From NCBI GenBank assembly GCA_900540095.1, contig UQEO01000009.1:1-36670 (forward strand): a DNA stretch of 36,670 bases. The letters are read 5' to 3'. This DNA is from an uncultured Collinsella sp. (GTDB taxonomy: Bacteria > Actinomycetota > Coriobacteriia > Coriobacteriales > Coriobacteriaceae). Both the position numbers and the translations under genes were made by a program. The stretch's first letter is position 1; every line of letters begins with the position of its first letter. This document shows, piece by piece, positions 23,722 to 30,856 of this stretch. The notes under the pieces were generated by a model. It did not search any database and had not been told where the DNA came from. It worked only from the letters and a program-made list of their open reading frames with translations.

Positions 23722-23942
23722 TTTGTCTCAATCTGTAACACTAAGACCGGTTTTGGACGTCTAGATGTTACAGATTGAGATGAATGCACAGCCAATCCTC
23801 TCAATCTCAATCTGTAACAACTAGCTGAATTTTTCGGTCCTAGCTGTTACAGATCGAGACAAACGGAATAGGCCGAGCCAAAATTCTCGATCTGTAACAT
23901 CTGACTCGCTTTTGACCGCCTAGATATCACAGGTTGAGACAA
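23722..23942. repeat. Palindromic repeat array 4 (three units)
   Basis: Units lie at about 23722-23784, 23803-23863 and 23884-23942, each starting 81 bp after the last. The core TCTGTAACA/TGTTACAGA is intact in units 1 and 2; unit 3 has a decayed right arm (ATATCACAGG). Loops are ACCGGTTTTGGACGT, CTGAATTTTTCGGTC (type A) and CTCGCTTTTGACCGC (type B). The spacer after unit 2 (AAACGGAATAGGCCGAGCC) closely matches that in array 2. It begins 13 bp past the gntR stop, in a convergent gap with deoR. The rest of the gap to 24059 shows nothing else recognisable. Confidence 0.85.
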
Positions 23943-24059
23943 TTTGATAGTGGAGTCCTCATTTGCGCGTCATATCGCGTAGCGCTGACGCGCTGGTTTC
24001 CACAATGCCAGGAGGTAAAAGTCCTCCCGCATCGCCCGTTGGCAATCCCGTAGCGCTAG

Positions 24060-24824
24060 CTAGCAAATGACCTGCGTGTGCTCCTCGATGGCGGCACGAT
24101 CTTCGGCGGCGATGCCCGGCTCGCACACCACGGCGTCCAAATTGTCCAGGCGGCAGAAGGTGTAGAAGTCGCGCTTGCCGATCTTGCTGGAGTCGGCGAT
24201 CAGATAGCGCGAGTCGGCCTTGCTAAAGGCGAGCTGCTGGATGCGGCCCTCTTCCATGTTAGATGTAGACACGTCGCCGTCCAGAATGCCGTTTGCGCCG
24301 ATAAAGGCTGCGTCGATCCCCAATGCGCGCAAGGTGTCCTCGGCCGTGGGGCCCACAAAGGCGGCAGTGCGGCGACGGTACATACCGCCCACGAGGCACA
24401 GGTCGCAGTCTTCGCGCGCCTCGAGCAGGTTAAACACCGAAAGTGAATTAGTCACGATGCGCAGGCGGCACGCCGGCAGCATCGAGGCCATCTGCTCAAC
24501 CGTGGTGCCCGTGCCCAAAAAGATGGTCGAGCCTTCCTCGATAAGCTCCACAGCACGGCGCGCAATCTGCAGCTTTTCCTCGGCATGCTTGGTGCGCTTT
24601 TCGCTGTGTGAGTACTCATGGCGCAGCATAGCGTGGGGACGGCCCTGTGCACTGCGGGCTCCACCGTGCACGCGCTCGATCTCGCCCAGGCTTGCAAGCT
24701 CCTCAAGGTCGCGACGGATCGTCATGTCCGAGACACCTAACGCATCCGAAATCTCCTTGACCGAGACCGTTCCCTGTTCCTCGAGCAGCTGCCGAACCTT
24801 ATCCTGTCGCTCCGCTTTAATCAC
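24060..24824 (-). CDS. DeoR-family transcriptional regulator
   Basis: This 254-residue regulator has an N-terminal DeoR helix-turn-helix (VSVKEISDALGVSDMTIRRDLEELASLG, about residues 19-46) and a C-terminal DeoR sensor domain (ribose-5-phosphate-isomerase-like) with the usual GTGTTVEQMA, VTNSLSVFNLL, VGGMYRRRTAAFVGP and ADSSKIG landmarks. Such proteins usually sense phosphosugars. I chose a GTG start at 24824 with AGGA six bases upstream. It is divergent from galM, with about 205 bp between them, and convergent with gntR across repeat array 4. A truncated copy of its central part is at 19403-19831. It could regulate galM or the tagatose-pathway genes; this is untested. Confidence 0.9.
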   Translation of the reverse strand: MIKAERQDKVRQLLEEQGTVSVKEISDALGVSDMTIRRDLEELASLGEIERVHGGARSAQGRPHAMLRHEYSHSEKRTKHAEEKLQIARRAVELIEEGSTIFLGTGTTVEQMASMLPACRLRIVTNSLSVFNLLEAREDCDLCLVGGMYRRRTAAFVGPTAEDTLRALGIDAAFIGANGILDGDVSTSNMEEGRIQQLAFSKADSRYLIADSSKIGKRDFYTFCRLDNLDAVVCEPGIAAEDRAAIEEHTQVIC

Positions 24825-25029
24825 GATGAGTCCTCGCTGTTCCACGCTCACGTCAATTCAAACAATAACGAACAAATTGTATCAGACTCGCGCGCGTCAG
24901 AAATGAACGCCCGCACAGCTCCAATCATCACTTTTTTGAGAAAAATACCCCCTGCTTTAGTGGGGTGTAGTGATAATCTCGCCTGTTCGCGCTACAGTTT
25001 GTCCGAAATACCTCGATGTTAGGAACCAA

Positions 25030-26082
25030 ATGATCACTTCCGAGCTTTTCGGCACCGCGCCGTGCGGTACCCCCGTTCATTGTTACACCCTCAACGGGCC
25101 CGAGATCTGCGTTCGCATTATGGACTATGGCGCCACCGTGTTGGGCATCGACGTGCCCGACATCCCCGGCAACGCGCGCGATGTGGTGCTGGGCTTCGAT
25201 AAGCTCGAGGATTACTTTGACAACCCCGCCTGCTTTGGCGCGACCATCGGACCTGTGGCCAACCGCACTGCAGGTGCCACGATCACCATCGCCGGCACGG
25301 ACTGGCATATGCCCGCCAACGAGGGCACCAACAACCTGCACAGCGATCTTGAGCATGGTCTGCACAAGCGCGTATGGGACGTTGAGCTCGACGAGGTCCA
25401 CAATGCCGTGCGCATGACCACCTCGCTTGAGGACGGTGAGCTGGGCCTTCCCGGCAACCGCACCTTTACGGCCGTGTTTACCGTGACGCGCACCGGCTGC
25501 TTCCGTATCGAATATGGCTGTGAGAGCGACCGCGCCACGTACGTGTCCATGACCAACCACACGTACTTTAACCTTGCCGGTCACAACGCCGGCATGGACT
25601 GTGAGCACTTCTTTGTTGCTAACGCTGCCCACTACCTGCCCATCAACGAGCAGAATATCCCCACCGGAGAGATCGCTCCGGTCGAGGGCACGCCGTTTGA
25701 CTTCCGTGAGCTGCGCCCCGTCGCGCCCGGCATGGAAGCCGACGACCCGCAGATTAAGCAGGCCCGTGGCTACGACCACTGCCTGTGCATCGATGGCTAT
25801 CAGTACGGCCGTAATCTGCGCCGCGCGATGCACGTCGAGGAGATGTGGACCGGCCGTGAGCTGGACTATTACACCACTGCCCCGGGCGTGCAGCTCTACA
25901 CCGGCAACTGGCTGGGCGACGAACACGCCAAAGACGATGCCAACTACGGTTGGGGCGCCGGCTTTGCCCTCGAGGCCGAAATGTATCCTGACACGCCGCA
26001 CCATGCGCTGTTCCCCCAGGGCATCGTGGGCCCCGGTCATCCCTACAGCAATGTGATCGAATACCACTTTATGAGGCACTAG
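25030..26082 (+). CDS. galM: Aldose 1-epimerase (GalM)
   Basis: This 350-residue mutarotase interconverts alpha and beta anomers of galactose or glucose. The catalytic acid His177 is in MTNHTYFNLAG and the base Glu315 in FALEAEMYPD; His104 in NNLHSD is the second substrate-contacting histidine. The length matches GalM. The start at 25030 follows TTAGGA by five bases. It is monocistronic with a terminator directly downstream. It sits divergently from deoR. Its place beside beta-galactoside genes fits processing of the sugar released by hydrolysis, although phosphorylated sugars are the main products expected from the PTS route, so it may act on free sugars. Confidence 0.93.
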   Translation: MITSELFGTAPCGTPVHCYTLNGPEICVRIMDYGATVLGIDVPDIPGNARDVVLGFDKLEDYFDNPACFGATIGPVANRTAGATITIAGTDWHMPANEGTNNLHSDLEHGLHKRVWDVELDEVHNAVRMTTSLEDGELGLPGNRTFTAVFTVTRTGCFRIEYGCESDRATYVSMTNHTYFNLAGHNAGMDCEHFFVANAAHYLPINEQNIPTGEIAPVEGTPFDFRELRPVAPGMEADDPQIKQARGYDHCLCIDGYQYGRNLRRAMHVEEMWTGRELDYYTTAPGVQLYTGNWLGDEHAKDDANYGWGAGFALEAEMYPDTPHHALFPQGIVGPGHPYSNVIEYHFMRH

Positions 26083-26108
26083 GCCCACAACGCGACATAT
26101 CGCACAGC

Positions 26109-26142
26109 AACGCCCGCCGGCACACCGCCGACGGGCGTTTTT
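26109..26142 (+). terminator. Terminator of galM
   Basis: AACGCCCG/CGGGCGTT forms a GC-rich stem (with an inner CGGC/GCCG pair) followed by TTTTT. Confidence 0.85.
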
Positions 26143-26187
26143 CATCTTTTGGGCTCTTTTTCGCTGTGACTGTATGAGTGACATATC

Positions 26188-26339
26188 AAAACTATGCCCA
26201 TTTACTACGTTTAGCCCGGGATGCTCGACCATGCACCGGTTTTTGTTAAATGCGCGAGCCGTCTACCTGCGGTTTTGTTTTTCTCAAATTCGACATGCTC
26301 GGCGATAACCGATCAAACGTAGTAAATGGGCATAGTTTT
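26188..26339. repeat. 152-bp element with 25-bp perfect terminal inverted repeats
   Basis: The left end AAAACTATGCCCATTTACTA (continuing to 26212) and the right end (26315-26339) are perfect reverse complements over 25 bp. The 102-bp interior has no open reading frame and no clear hairpin. The element sits between the galM terminator and the IIB gene. There is no obvious target-site duplication. It could be a small non-autonomous mobile element or a dispersed repeat; a second copy is not in this window. Confidence 0.6.
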
Positions 26340-26406
26340 TGACAGGCGGCATCGCGCGCGTCCCTCGCAAGGGCAAAATGATCCGTTTTCCTCCGTCCCC
26401 AAGGGA

Positions 26407-26889
26407 TCAGTTGAACAGATTGTCGATGGGATCGGGGGCGGAACTGGGGAGATAGCGGATTTCTAGCTCTATGCCGAGTTCTTGCAGCTCTTTGAAGGCG
26501 GCGATGTCCATATCGTCTACGGCAACGGCAGGCGTTGCAGAGCGTTTGCCCTCCCCTGTCTGCATATGGCCAATGCTGATCTTGGTTATTGGCACACCAC
26601 CCTTAACCAGCGCGAGCGCATCTGCGGGTGAGGCCACCATGACCAGAATCCATTGACGCGGCGTTGCGGTATGAATGATATCGATGGTCCTTTGCACCGA
26701 GAAAAACCGTGTCCAAACGCCTTCTGGCGCCGCCACCCTCATGGGTGCCCATTGGCGCGAATCCGCCGCAATCTCGTCGTTGACGATTAGGACAAGGTTG
26801 GAGCCCACGGCTTCGTTCCACAGCTCAACGTCTTGCCCGTAAATGAAACGGTCATCGATACGCGTGAGAAGGATCCTGGGTTGAGCCAT
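26407..26889 (-). CDS. Orphan mannose/sorbose-family PTS IIB with altered active site
   Basis: This 160-residue protein has the mannose-class IIB fold pattern from end to end: RIDDR near the start, LVLIVNDEIAADSRQW, and GVPITKISIGHMQ. In active members the N-terminal motif is RIDDRLIHGQV and its His carries the phosphate; here it reads RIDDRFIYGQD, with Tyr (TAC) in place of His, and Asp after Gln. It therefore probably cannot relay phosphate. The rest of the gene is intact with no stops, so it may have a regulatory or scaffolding role, or be recently inactivated. GGGG five bases before the ATG at 26889 supports the start. No IIA, IIC or IID gene is adjacent; IIC and IID lie 8 kb away. Confidence 0.85.
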   Translation of the reverse strand: MAQPRILLTRIDDRFIYGQDVELWNEAVGSNLVLIVNDEIAADSRQWAPMRVAAPEGVWTRFFSVQRTIDIIHTATPRQWILVMVASPADALALVKGGVPITKISIGHMQTGEGKRSATPAVAVDDMDIAAFKELQELGIELEIRYLPSSAPDPIDNLFN

Positions 26890-26978
26890 CACTGCCCCAT
26901 TCTGCTTGAGACTCGTAAGAACAAGACATCACACCTCCAATATTAGTGCATTTAAAGTGAGAAAAGCCGTCAGAACAC

Positions 26979-27007
26979 TTGCGCGGATGTGCGATGTCCC
27001 GTATCAT
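26979..27007 (+). promoter_or_regulatory. Promoter of tRNA-Thr
   Basis: TTGCGC (26979-26984) and TATCAT (27002-27007) are separated by exactly 17 bp, 40 bp upstream of the tRNA. Confidence 0.6.
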
Positions 27008-27046
27008 AGACAGCCGTTGACGCCTCAGTTGCGTCACCACATGGCC

Positions 27047-27122
27047 GCCAGCGTAGCTCAGTTGGTAGAGCACCGCTCTCGTAAAGCGGGGGTCACCGGT
27101 TCGAGCCCGGTCGCTGGCTCCA
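27047..27122 (+). tRNA. tRNA-Thr (anticodon CGT)
   Basis: The 76-base gene folds as a full cloverleaf: acceptor GCCAGCG/CGCTGGC, D-arm GCTC...GAGC, anticodon stem CCGCT/AGCGG with loop CTCGTAA, and T-arm ACCGG-TTCGAGC-CCGGT. The anticodon CGT reads ACG (threonine). The CCA end is encoded. A terminator follows after 12 bases. Confidence 0.95.
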
Positions 27123-27134
27123 TTGCACAAGATA

Positions 27135-27156
27135 GCCGCCTTCGAGCGGCTTTTTT
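27135..27156 (+). terminator. Terminator of tRNA-Thr
   Basis: GCCGC/GCGGC with a 6-base loop is followed by TTTTTT. Confidence 0.85.
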
Positions 27157-27326
27157 GTTGCTAATTGAGTGCATTGCACCAAGAAACTGCACCAACCCCG
27201 ACGGCAGACAGCTCCCTCCAACAACAAAAGCCCCGCCAACTGCGGTCCCCAAGTAGACCACAATCAACGGGTCTCAAATATGTTCCCCAGAAGAATCACA
27301 GCGGCTTTTATACGCATGAATAGGGA

Positions 27327-27902
27327 TTAAAGAGTACTCGGATCGATTGTCTGTGGATTAGACAGGCCGTAGAAAGCAGTCTCATCGTCAGCGGATGCGG
27401 CTTGGTGTCCGACTTCACATTCAATCGGAGTAGTTTCGTCAATCAGCTCATAACCGAGCCAGCCCTCTAACTCAGCACCAGGTTTAATTTGGCGCGATTC
27501 AGGAAGATCAAGGCCTTCCACCAACATACCCGACTTAAGCCCCTTTCCATCTTGGAAAGCCGCTATTTCATTTCCAGAAAACAAAACAAACTGAAGATCA
27601 TCCGAAACGTTTTTTGCAGTCACATTCAAAATCAACAGTGGTTTACCGTCACTATAACTTTCTACTCCGCGCTGCGCCCCCGTGATGGTGAACTCAACAC
27701 CCGATGCTGGGATATCGCCGCTCCTGCCGCTGCCATCTTTTTCTTTTCCGGCAGCGTCTGCCTGAGCAGCAGCATAGCCCGCAGCGTAACCATCATCATA
27801 GCTCCCCTTCCCGGAGCAAGCGGTAAGGCAAGCAGAACCAGCTGCGAGCCCCAACACCAAGAAAGCGCGCCTAGGAATTAAAGCGGTTGTGCTGAGTCCC
27901 AT
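27327..27902 (-). CDS. Secreted lipoprotein, DUF5067-like
   Basis: This 191-residue protein begins with an export signal: PRRAFLVLGLAAG followed by the lipobox LTAC (Cys29). The twin arginine just before the hydrophobic stretch suggests Tat export, but Sec export is possible. After a low-complexity, Gly/Ala/Asp/Lys-rich tether (about 30-62) comes a domain of about 120 residues resembling the DUF5067 immunoglobulin-like fold (LLILNVTAKNVSDD, SGNEIAAFQDG, KPGAELEGWLGYEL). It would be anchored on the outer face of the membrane. GGGAG precedes the ATG. It stands alone between the tRNA and the yhcH operon, and is A/T-richer than its neighbours. Function unknown; family call is moderate. Confidence 0.8.
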   Translation of the reverse strand: MGLSTTALIPRRAFLVLGLAAGSACLTACSGKGSYDDGYAAGYAAAQADAAGKEKDGSGRSGDIPASGVEFTITGAQRGVESYSDGKPLLILNVTAKNVSDDLQFVLFSGNEIAAFQDGKGLKSGMLVEGLDLPESRQIKPGAELEGWLGYELIDETTPIECEVGHQAASADDETAFYGLSNPQTIDPSTL

Positions 27903-28043
27903 AAAGAGCTCCCATCAATTAGCTATTTCTCGTATCCACAGCTATTTTAATTATCCTTCAATCCATTTAGCATCAATCGTGTCTCAATAACTGCGTCGTT
28001 CAGCCTAATTTGGCCGCTCCAATGAATCCAGCTCAAACAACAG

Positions 28044-28090
28044 AAAACCCCGCCAAGCGTGATTCCCCTAAGGAAACACGCTTGGCGGGG
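28044..28090 (-). terminator. Terminator of the lacX-lacC-yhcH operon
   Basis: CCCCGCCAAGCGTG pairs perfectly with CACGCTTGGCGGGG (28048-28090), with an inner TTCC/GGAA extension, and is followed on the minus strand by TTTT. It lies 63 bases past the yhcH stop. Confidence 0.8.
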
Positions 28091-28092
28091 TC

Positions 28093-28124
28093 CTGGCGTG
28101 ATTTCCCTAGGGGAATCACGCCAG
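28093..28124. other. Second stem-loop abutting the operon terminator
   Basis: CTGGCGTGATT pairs with AATCACGCCAG around TCCCTAGGGG. It shares the GTGATT/AATCAC and CCCTA elements with the adjacent terminator hairpin, so the two may be related copies or alternative folds. Confidence 0.5.
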
Positions 28125-28152
28125 CATACGAACAGCTCAGCCGAGCAGCGCG

Positions 28153-28626
28153 TTACTCCTCCCAGTAAGCATCTGCAAGTAGCTTAAAGCAGATCTTCTT
28201 GACCGGCTGTGCGCCATCGCCCGGGAACTCGAGCGTGGGCATGTGAGGCTCGCCGGCAACGAACAGCGCGAACTTGTCGTCGGCAAGATCGCCGGCAATC
28301 GAGGCGTCTGAATCGACCAGGTCGTAGTCGTCCTTCTCGTCAAACTCCTGGACCAGCGTCAGGCTGCCCGTGGCAACCTTAAAGGCCTCGCGACCCTCAA
28401 TGTCGATCTGCAGGTCGTGATAGCGCTGATGCGTCTCGTAGTGAGCCTCTGCCTCGGGACGCGTCGTGGGAGCCATGACGTTCGCAAAGACCTTGTCGCC
28501 CAGAATCGGATGGCTGCCGACCTCGAGCTGCGCCGGATCGTTCTCCTCGAGCCAGTCGATCAGCACGTCGAGGCCCTTGAGCATTCCGCGGTACTCCTCG
28601 ATATCGCCCAATGCACCGTAAATCAT
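28153..28626 (-). CDS. YhcH/YjgK/YiaL family protein
   Basis: This 157-residue cytoplasmic protein belongs to the YhcH/YjgK/YiaL (DUF386, EbgC-like) cupin family, proposed to act as anomerases or accessory proteins in sugar use. Landmarks are the N-terminal MIYGALGDIEEY, the metal-ligand region EAHYETHQRYHDLQIDIEG (about residues 59-77), DLVDSDASIAGDLADDKFALFVAGEPHMP, and the C-terminal KKICFKLLADAYW. Family length (about 150) is matched. GAGGGG six bases before the ATG sets the start. It is last in the lacX-lacC operon, separated from lacC by 197 bp containing a nagA remnant. Confidence 0.9.
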   Translation of the reverse strand: MIYGALGDIEEYRGMLKGLDVLIDWLEENDPAQLEVGSHPILGDKVFANVMAPTTRPEAEAHYETHQRYHDLQIDIEGREAFKVATGSLTLVQEFDEKDDYDLVDSDASIAGDLADDKFALFVAGEPHMPTLEFPGDGAQPVKKICFKLLADAYWEE

Positions 28627-28658
28627 CTAAATCCCCTCTCGGATCGTTTCTTTGGCGG

Positions 28659-28790
28659 CTACGCGATAAAAGCGTTACCGCCGCTGTTGCCGCCCACATA
28701 CGTCTCGACCAGGGTAAGGTCGGGATTGAACACGACAGGGTCGGCGTCGCGCCCCGGCATAATGCTATCGCACTTGTCGTCGACATGAGC
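28659..28790 (-). pseudogene. Remnant of a nagA 3' end
   Basis: Translating the minus strand here gives AHVDDKCDSIMPGRDADPVV, then FNPDLTLVETYVGGNSGGNA, ending FIA and a TAG stop. This aligns without gaps to the last 43 residues of NagA at 31517-32686 (AHIEDKCGSIMPGRDADFVV and onward). No NagA-like sequence precedes it; lacC ends only 34 bases upstream. It is a tail fragment of a second nagA gene lost by deletion, possibly when lacC was joined to yhcH. Confidence 0.85.
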
Positions 28791-28823
28791 TAGCAAGCGA
28801 TGCCGAGACCGACGCCCAAGCCC

Positions 28824-29759
28824 TTACAGCTCGGTCACGACAACGCCGTTGTAGACCTCGTCCCAACGGTCCATGACCAGATGGCCAGTCATGGGATCCA
28901 TGGCATTGAGCTTGCCGCAGGTGTTGGCGGTACGCAGCACCGTCTCGTCGTCTGCGCCAGCAGCGATGGCATGCGCGAAGCCTGCGATAGTGGAGTCACC
29001 AGAGCCTGTTGCGTTAACGGCAGGGATATCGGGCGTCTTTGCGCGGAACGCACGACCATTGTGGAAGCCAACGGAGCCGGCAGCGCCCATGGACACGACG
29101 ACCCAGGGGATATCGGAGAAGCGGGCATCAGAGGCGAGCGCGGCGCGGAGCTCGTCCACATCGTCGGTGGTAAAGCTCGTGCCCAGAAGGCCGTTGATCT
29201 CGGTCAGGTTAGGCTTGACCAGCTCGGGCTTAATTTCGGACTTAAGGGCGGCCTCGAGCGAAGCACCCGAGGTATCGAGCAGCACCTTGGCGCCGGCGTT
29301 CTCGGCAATGCCCGTGATCTTGGCATAGTAGTCTGCCTCGACACCGCGGGGCAGAGAACCCGAAATGGTGACAACGTCGGCCTTGCCCGCAAGCTCAGTA
29401 AACTTGGCGGTAAAGGCATCGAGTTCCTCGGGGGCAATTGTCGGGCCACTCTCGAGCAGCTCGGTCTGGTTGCCGGCGTGGAGGATGTTGAGGCAAATGC
29501 GAGTCTCGCCCTTGATGGGCACAAAATCATTCTTAATGCCGTTGGCATCCATGAGCTCAGCCATGTAGGCGCCCATGTGGCCGCCGAGCAAACCGGTTGC
29601 CACAACGTCGTCGCCCAGCTGACCAAGGACGCGGGCTACGTTAAGGCCCTTGCCGCCGGCGGTCTTTTCGGGCGTCACACGGTTGACGTCGTCGATGACG
29701 AGCTCATCGAGCTGATAGCGCGTATCGACAGACGGGTTCATCGTAACGGTGAGGATCAT
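28824..29759 (-). CDS. lacC: Tagatose-6-phosphate kinase (LacC)
   Basis: This 311-residue PfkB-family kinase phosphorylates tagatose-6-phosphate to tagatose-1,6-bisphosphate. It has the N-terminal TVTMNPSVD, the substrate-side GGKGLNVARVLGQLG (about residues 35-49), and the C-terminal ATP/anion-hole motif NATGSGDSTIAGFA with the catalytic Asp. Length and pattern fit LacC; 1-phosphofructokinase (FruK) is the main alternative, but lacX upstream and lacAB elsewhere favour LacC. AAGGAG six bases before the ATG is a strong start. It could also serve AgaS-derived tagatose-6-phosphate from the gene group to its right. Confidence 0.88.
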   Translation of the reverse strand: MILTVTMNPSVDTRYQLDELVIDDVNRVTPEKTAGGKGLNVARVLGQLGDDVVATGLLGGHMGAYMAELMDANGIKNDFVPIKGETRICLNILHAGNQTELLESGPTIAPEELDAFTAKFTELAGKADVVTISGSLPRGVEADYYAKITGIAENAGAKVLLDTSGASLEAALKSEIKPELVKPNLTEINGLLGTSFTTDDVDELRAALASDARFSDIPWVVVSMGAAGSVGFHNGRAFRAKTPDIPAVNATGSGDSTIAGFAHAIAAGADDETVLRTANTCGKLNAMDPMTGHLVMDRWDEVYNGVVVTEL

Positions 29760-29818
29760 TTTTAGCTCCTTATCTCGCAGGCTCCTTGTGCCTCGCGATA
29801 CGAGTCGACAAAACGGAA

Positions 29819-30700
29819 TTACAGGATCTCAATTGTGAACGAGCGAACGACGGTCTCCTTGGGCTTGGCGATAAGGCAGCCGCGCTTGTGCTCAAGCACG
29901 TCGTCCTCATCGGAACAGGTCGAAAGGCCGCCCCAGGGCTCAACTGCCACAAAATCGCCCTCGGGCTTACTCCACACAATGAGATACGGGAAGCCCTCAA
30001 AGCTCAGGCGGACGCCCTTGTCCTCGCCCTTTTTGGAAAGCGTGACCTGACGGCTCTCGAGCACGTCAAAGATGGTCTCCGCAAAATCGAAGAGCTCGTG
30101 CGACAGGGGCAGCGTCTTTCCCACCATGGGGTTCTTGGAGCGGTTTGCCACGTCAATCAATCCAGTCGAGGGAACGGCGGTGCAGAGCTCCGCAGCCTCG
30201 TCTTTCTCAAAGCGCAACTCGTAGTCCGTATAGGCCTCGCCCTCATCGAGCGGACACCTAAAGCCGGGATGACCGCCGATAAAGAACGGCATGTCCTCGG
30301 TTCCCTCGTTGGTCACCTCATAGGAGACGCGCACGGCATCCCCCTCAAGCGTATAACGAGCGACAAGCTTAAACGGGTACGGATAATCGCTCAGCAGCGC
30401 GGCGTTATCCTCCGAAGCCAGGCACATCGCCAGCTCGTTCTCGCTCTGGCTCAGCAGCTTCCACTCCTGTTTGCGCGCAAACCCGTGGCGAGCGAGCTTT
30501 ACATGATGCCCGGCAAACGTCATGGCGCTGTTATCGCGCAAGCCTCCGCAAATCGGGAAGCAAATTGGTGCCTGGCCGGACCACACGGCGGGATCGCCCT
30601 GCCACAGATACTCGCGACCTCCGGCCTCAATCGAGGTAAACGAACCACCAGCCGTGGACACCTTAATAGAAATCGAATCGTTGGAGAGAGCGTATTCCAT
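29819..30700 (-). CDS. lacX: Aldose 1-epimerase family protein (LacX-like)
   Basis: This 293-residue protein starts at the ATG at 30700 (MEYALSNDSISIKV) with AAAGGA six bases upstream. It belongs to the aldose epimerase superfamily of the LacX/YeaD-like type: REYLWQGDPAVW, APICFPICGGLRDN, FARKQEWKLL, FFIGGHPGFRCP (catalytic His region) and a C-terminal VAVEPWGGLSTCSD with the Glu. It is only distantly like GalM in the same window. It is first in a lacX-lacC-yhcH operon and faces the flavodoxin gene. LacX accompanies tagatose-pathway operons in lactic acid bacteria, which supports the LacC call. The physiological substrate is not established. Confidence 0.88.
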   Translation of the reverse strand: MEYALSNDSISIKVSTAGGSFTSIEAGGREYLWQGDPAVWSGQAPICFPICGGLRDNSAMTFAGHHVKLARHGFARKQEWKLLSQSENELAMCLASEDNAALLSDYPYPFKLVARYTLEGDAVRVSYEVTNEGTEDMPFFIGGHPGFRCPLDEGEAYTDYELRFEKDEAAELCTAVPSTGLIDVANRSKNPMVGKTLPLSHELFDFAETIFDVLESRQVTLSKKGEDKGVRLSFEGFPYLIVWSKPEGDFVAVEPWGGLSTCSDEDDVLEHKRGCLIAKPKETVVRSFTIEIL

Positions 30701-30856
30701 TGCCCATCCTTTCGAACAACTACTTTTTGCTCGCAAGAACCCGTCTCGGCCCTGACCAAAGGACAAACCCGCACGTTCATCGATGCGTCCGGTATCCCCG
30801 CCATGTAACGGGGTACCATACAGACATTGATGCAATTACAGCTGAAAGGCCTTCTT

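Noticed and set aside
7989..23942. CRISPR arrays
   Set aside because: The repeats are regular but are long palindromes, with only 2-3 units per site, similar rather than unique spacers, and no cas genes.
26188..26339. Riboswitch or terminator
   Set aside because: The two arms are 102 bases apart with no T-run, no conserved aptamer is recognised, and the galM terminator lies just before it.
27047..27122. tRNA-Thr as an integration site of a mobile island
   Set aside because: No integrase gene and no repeat of the tRNA 3' end are visible in the flanks.
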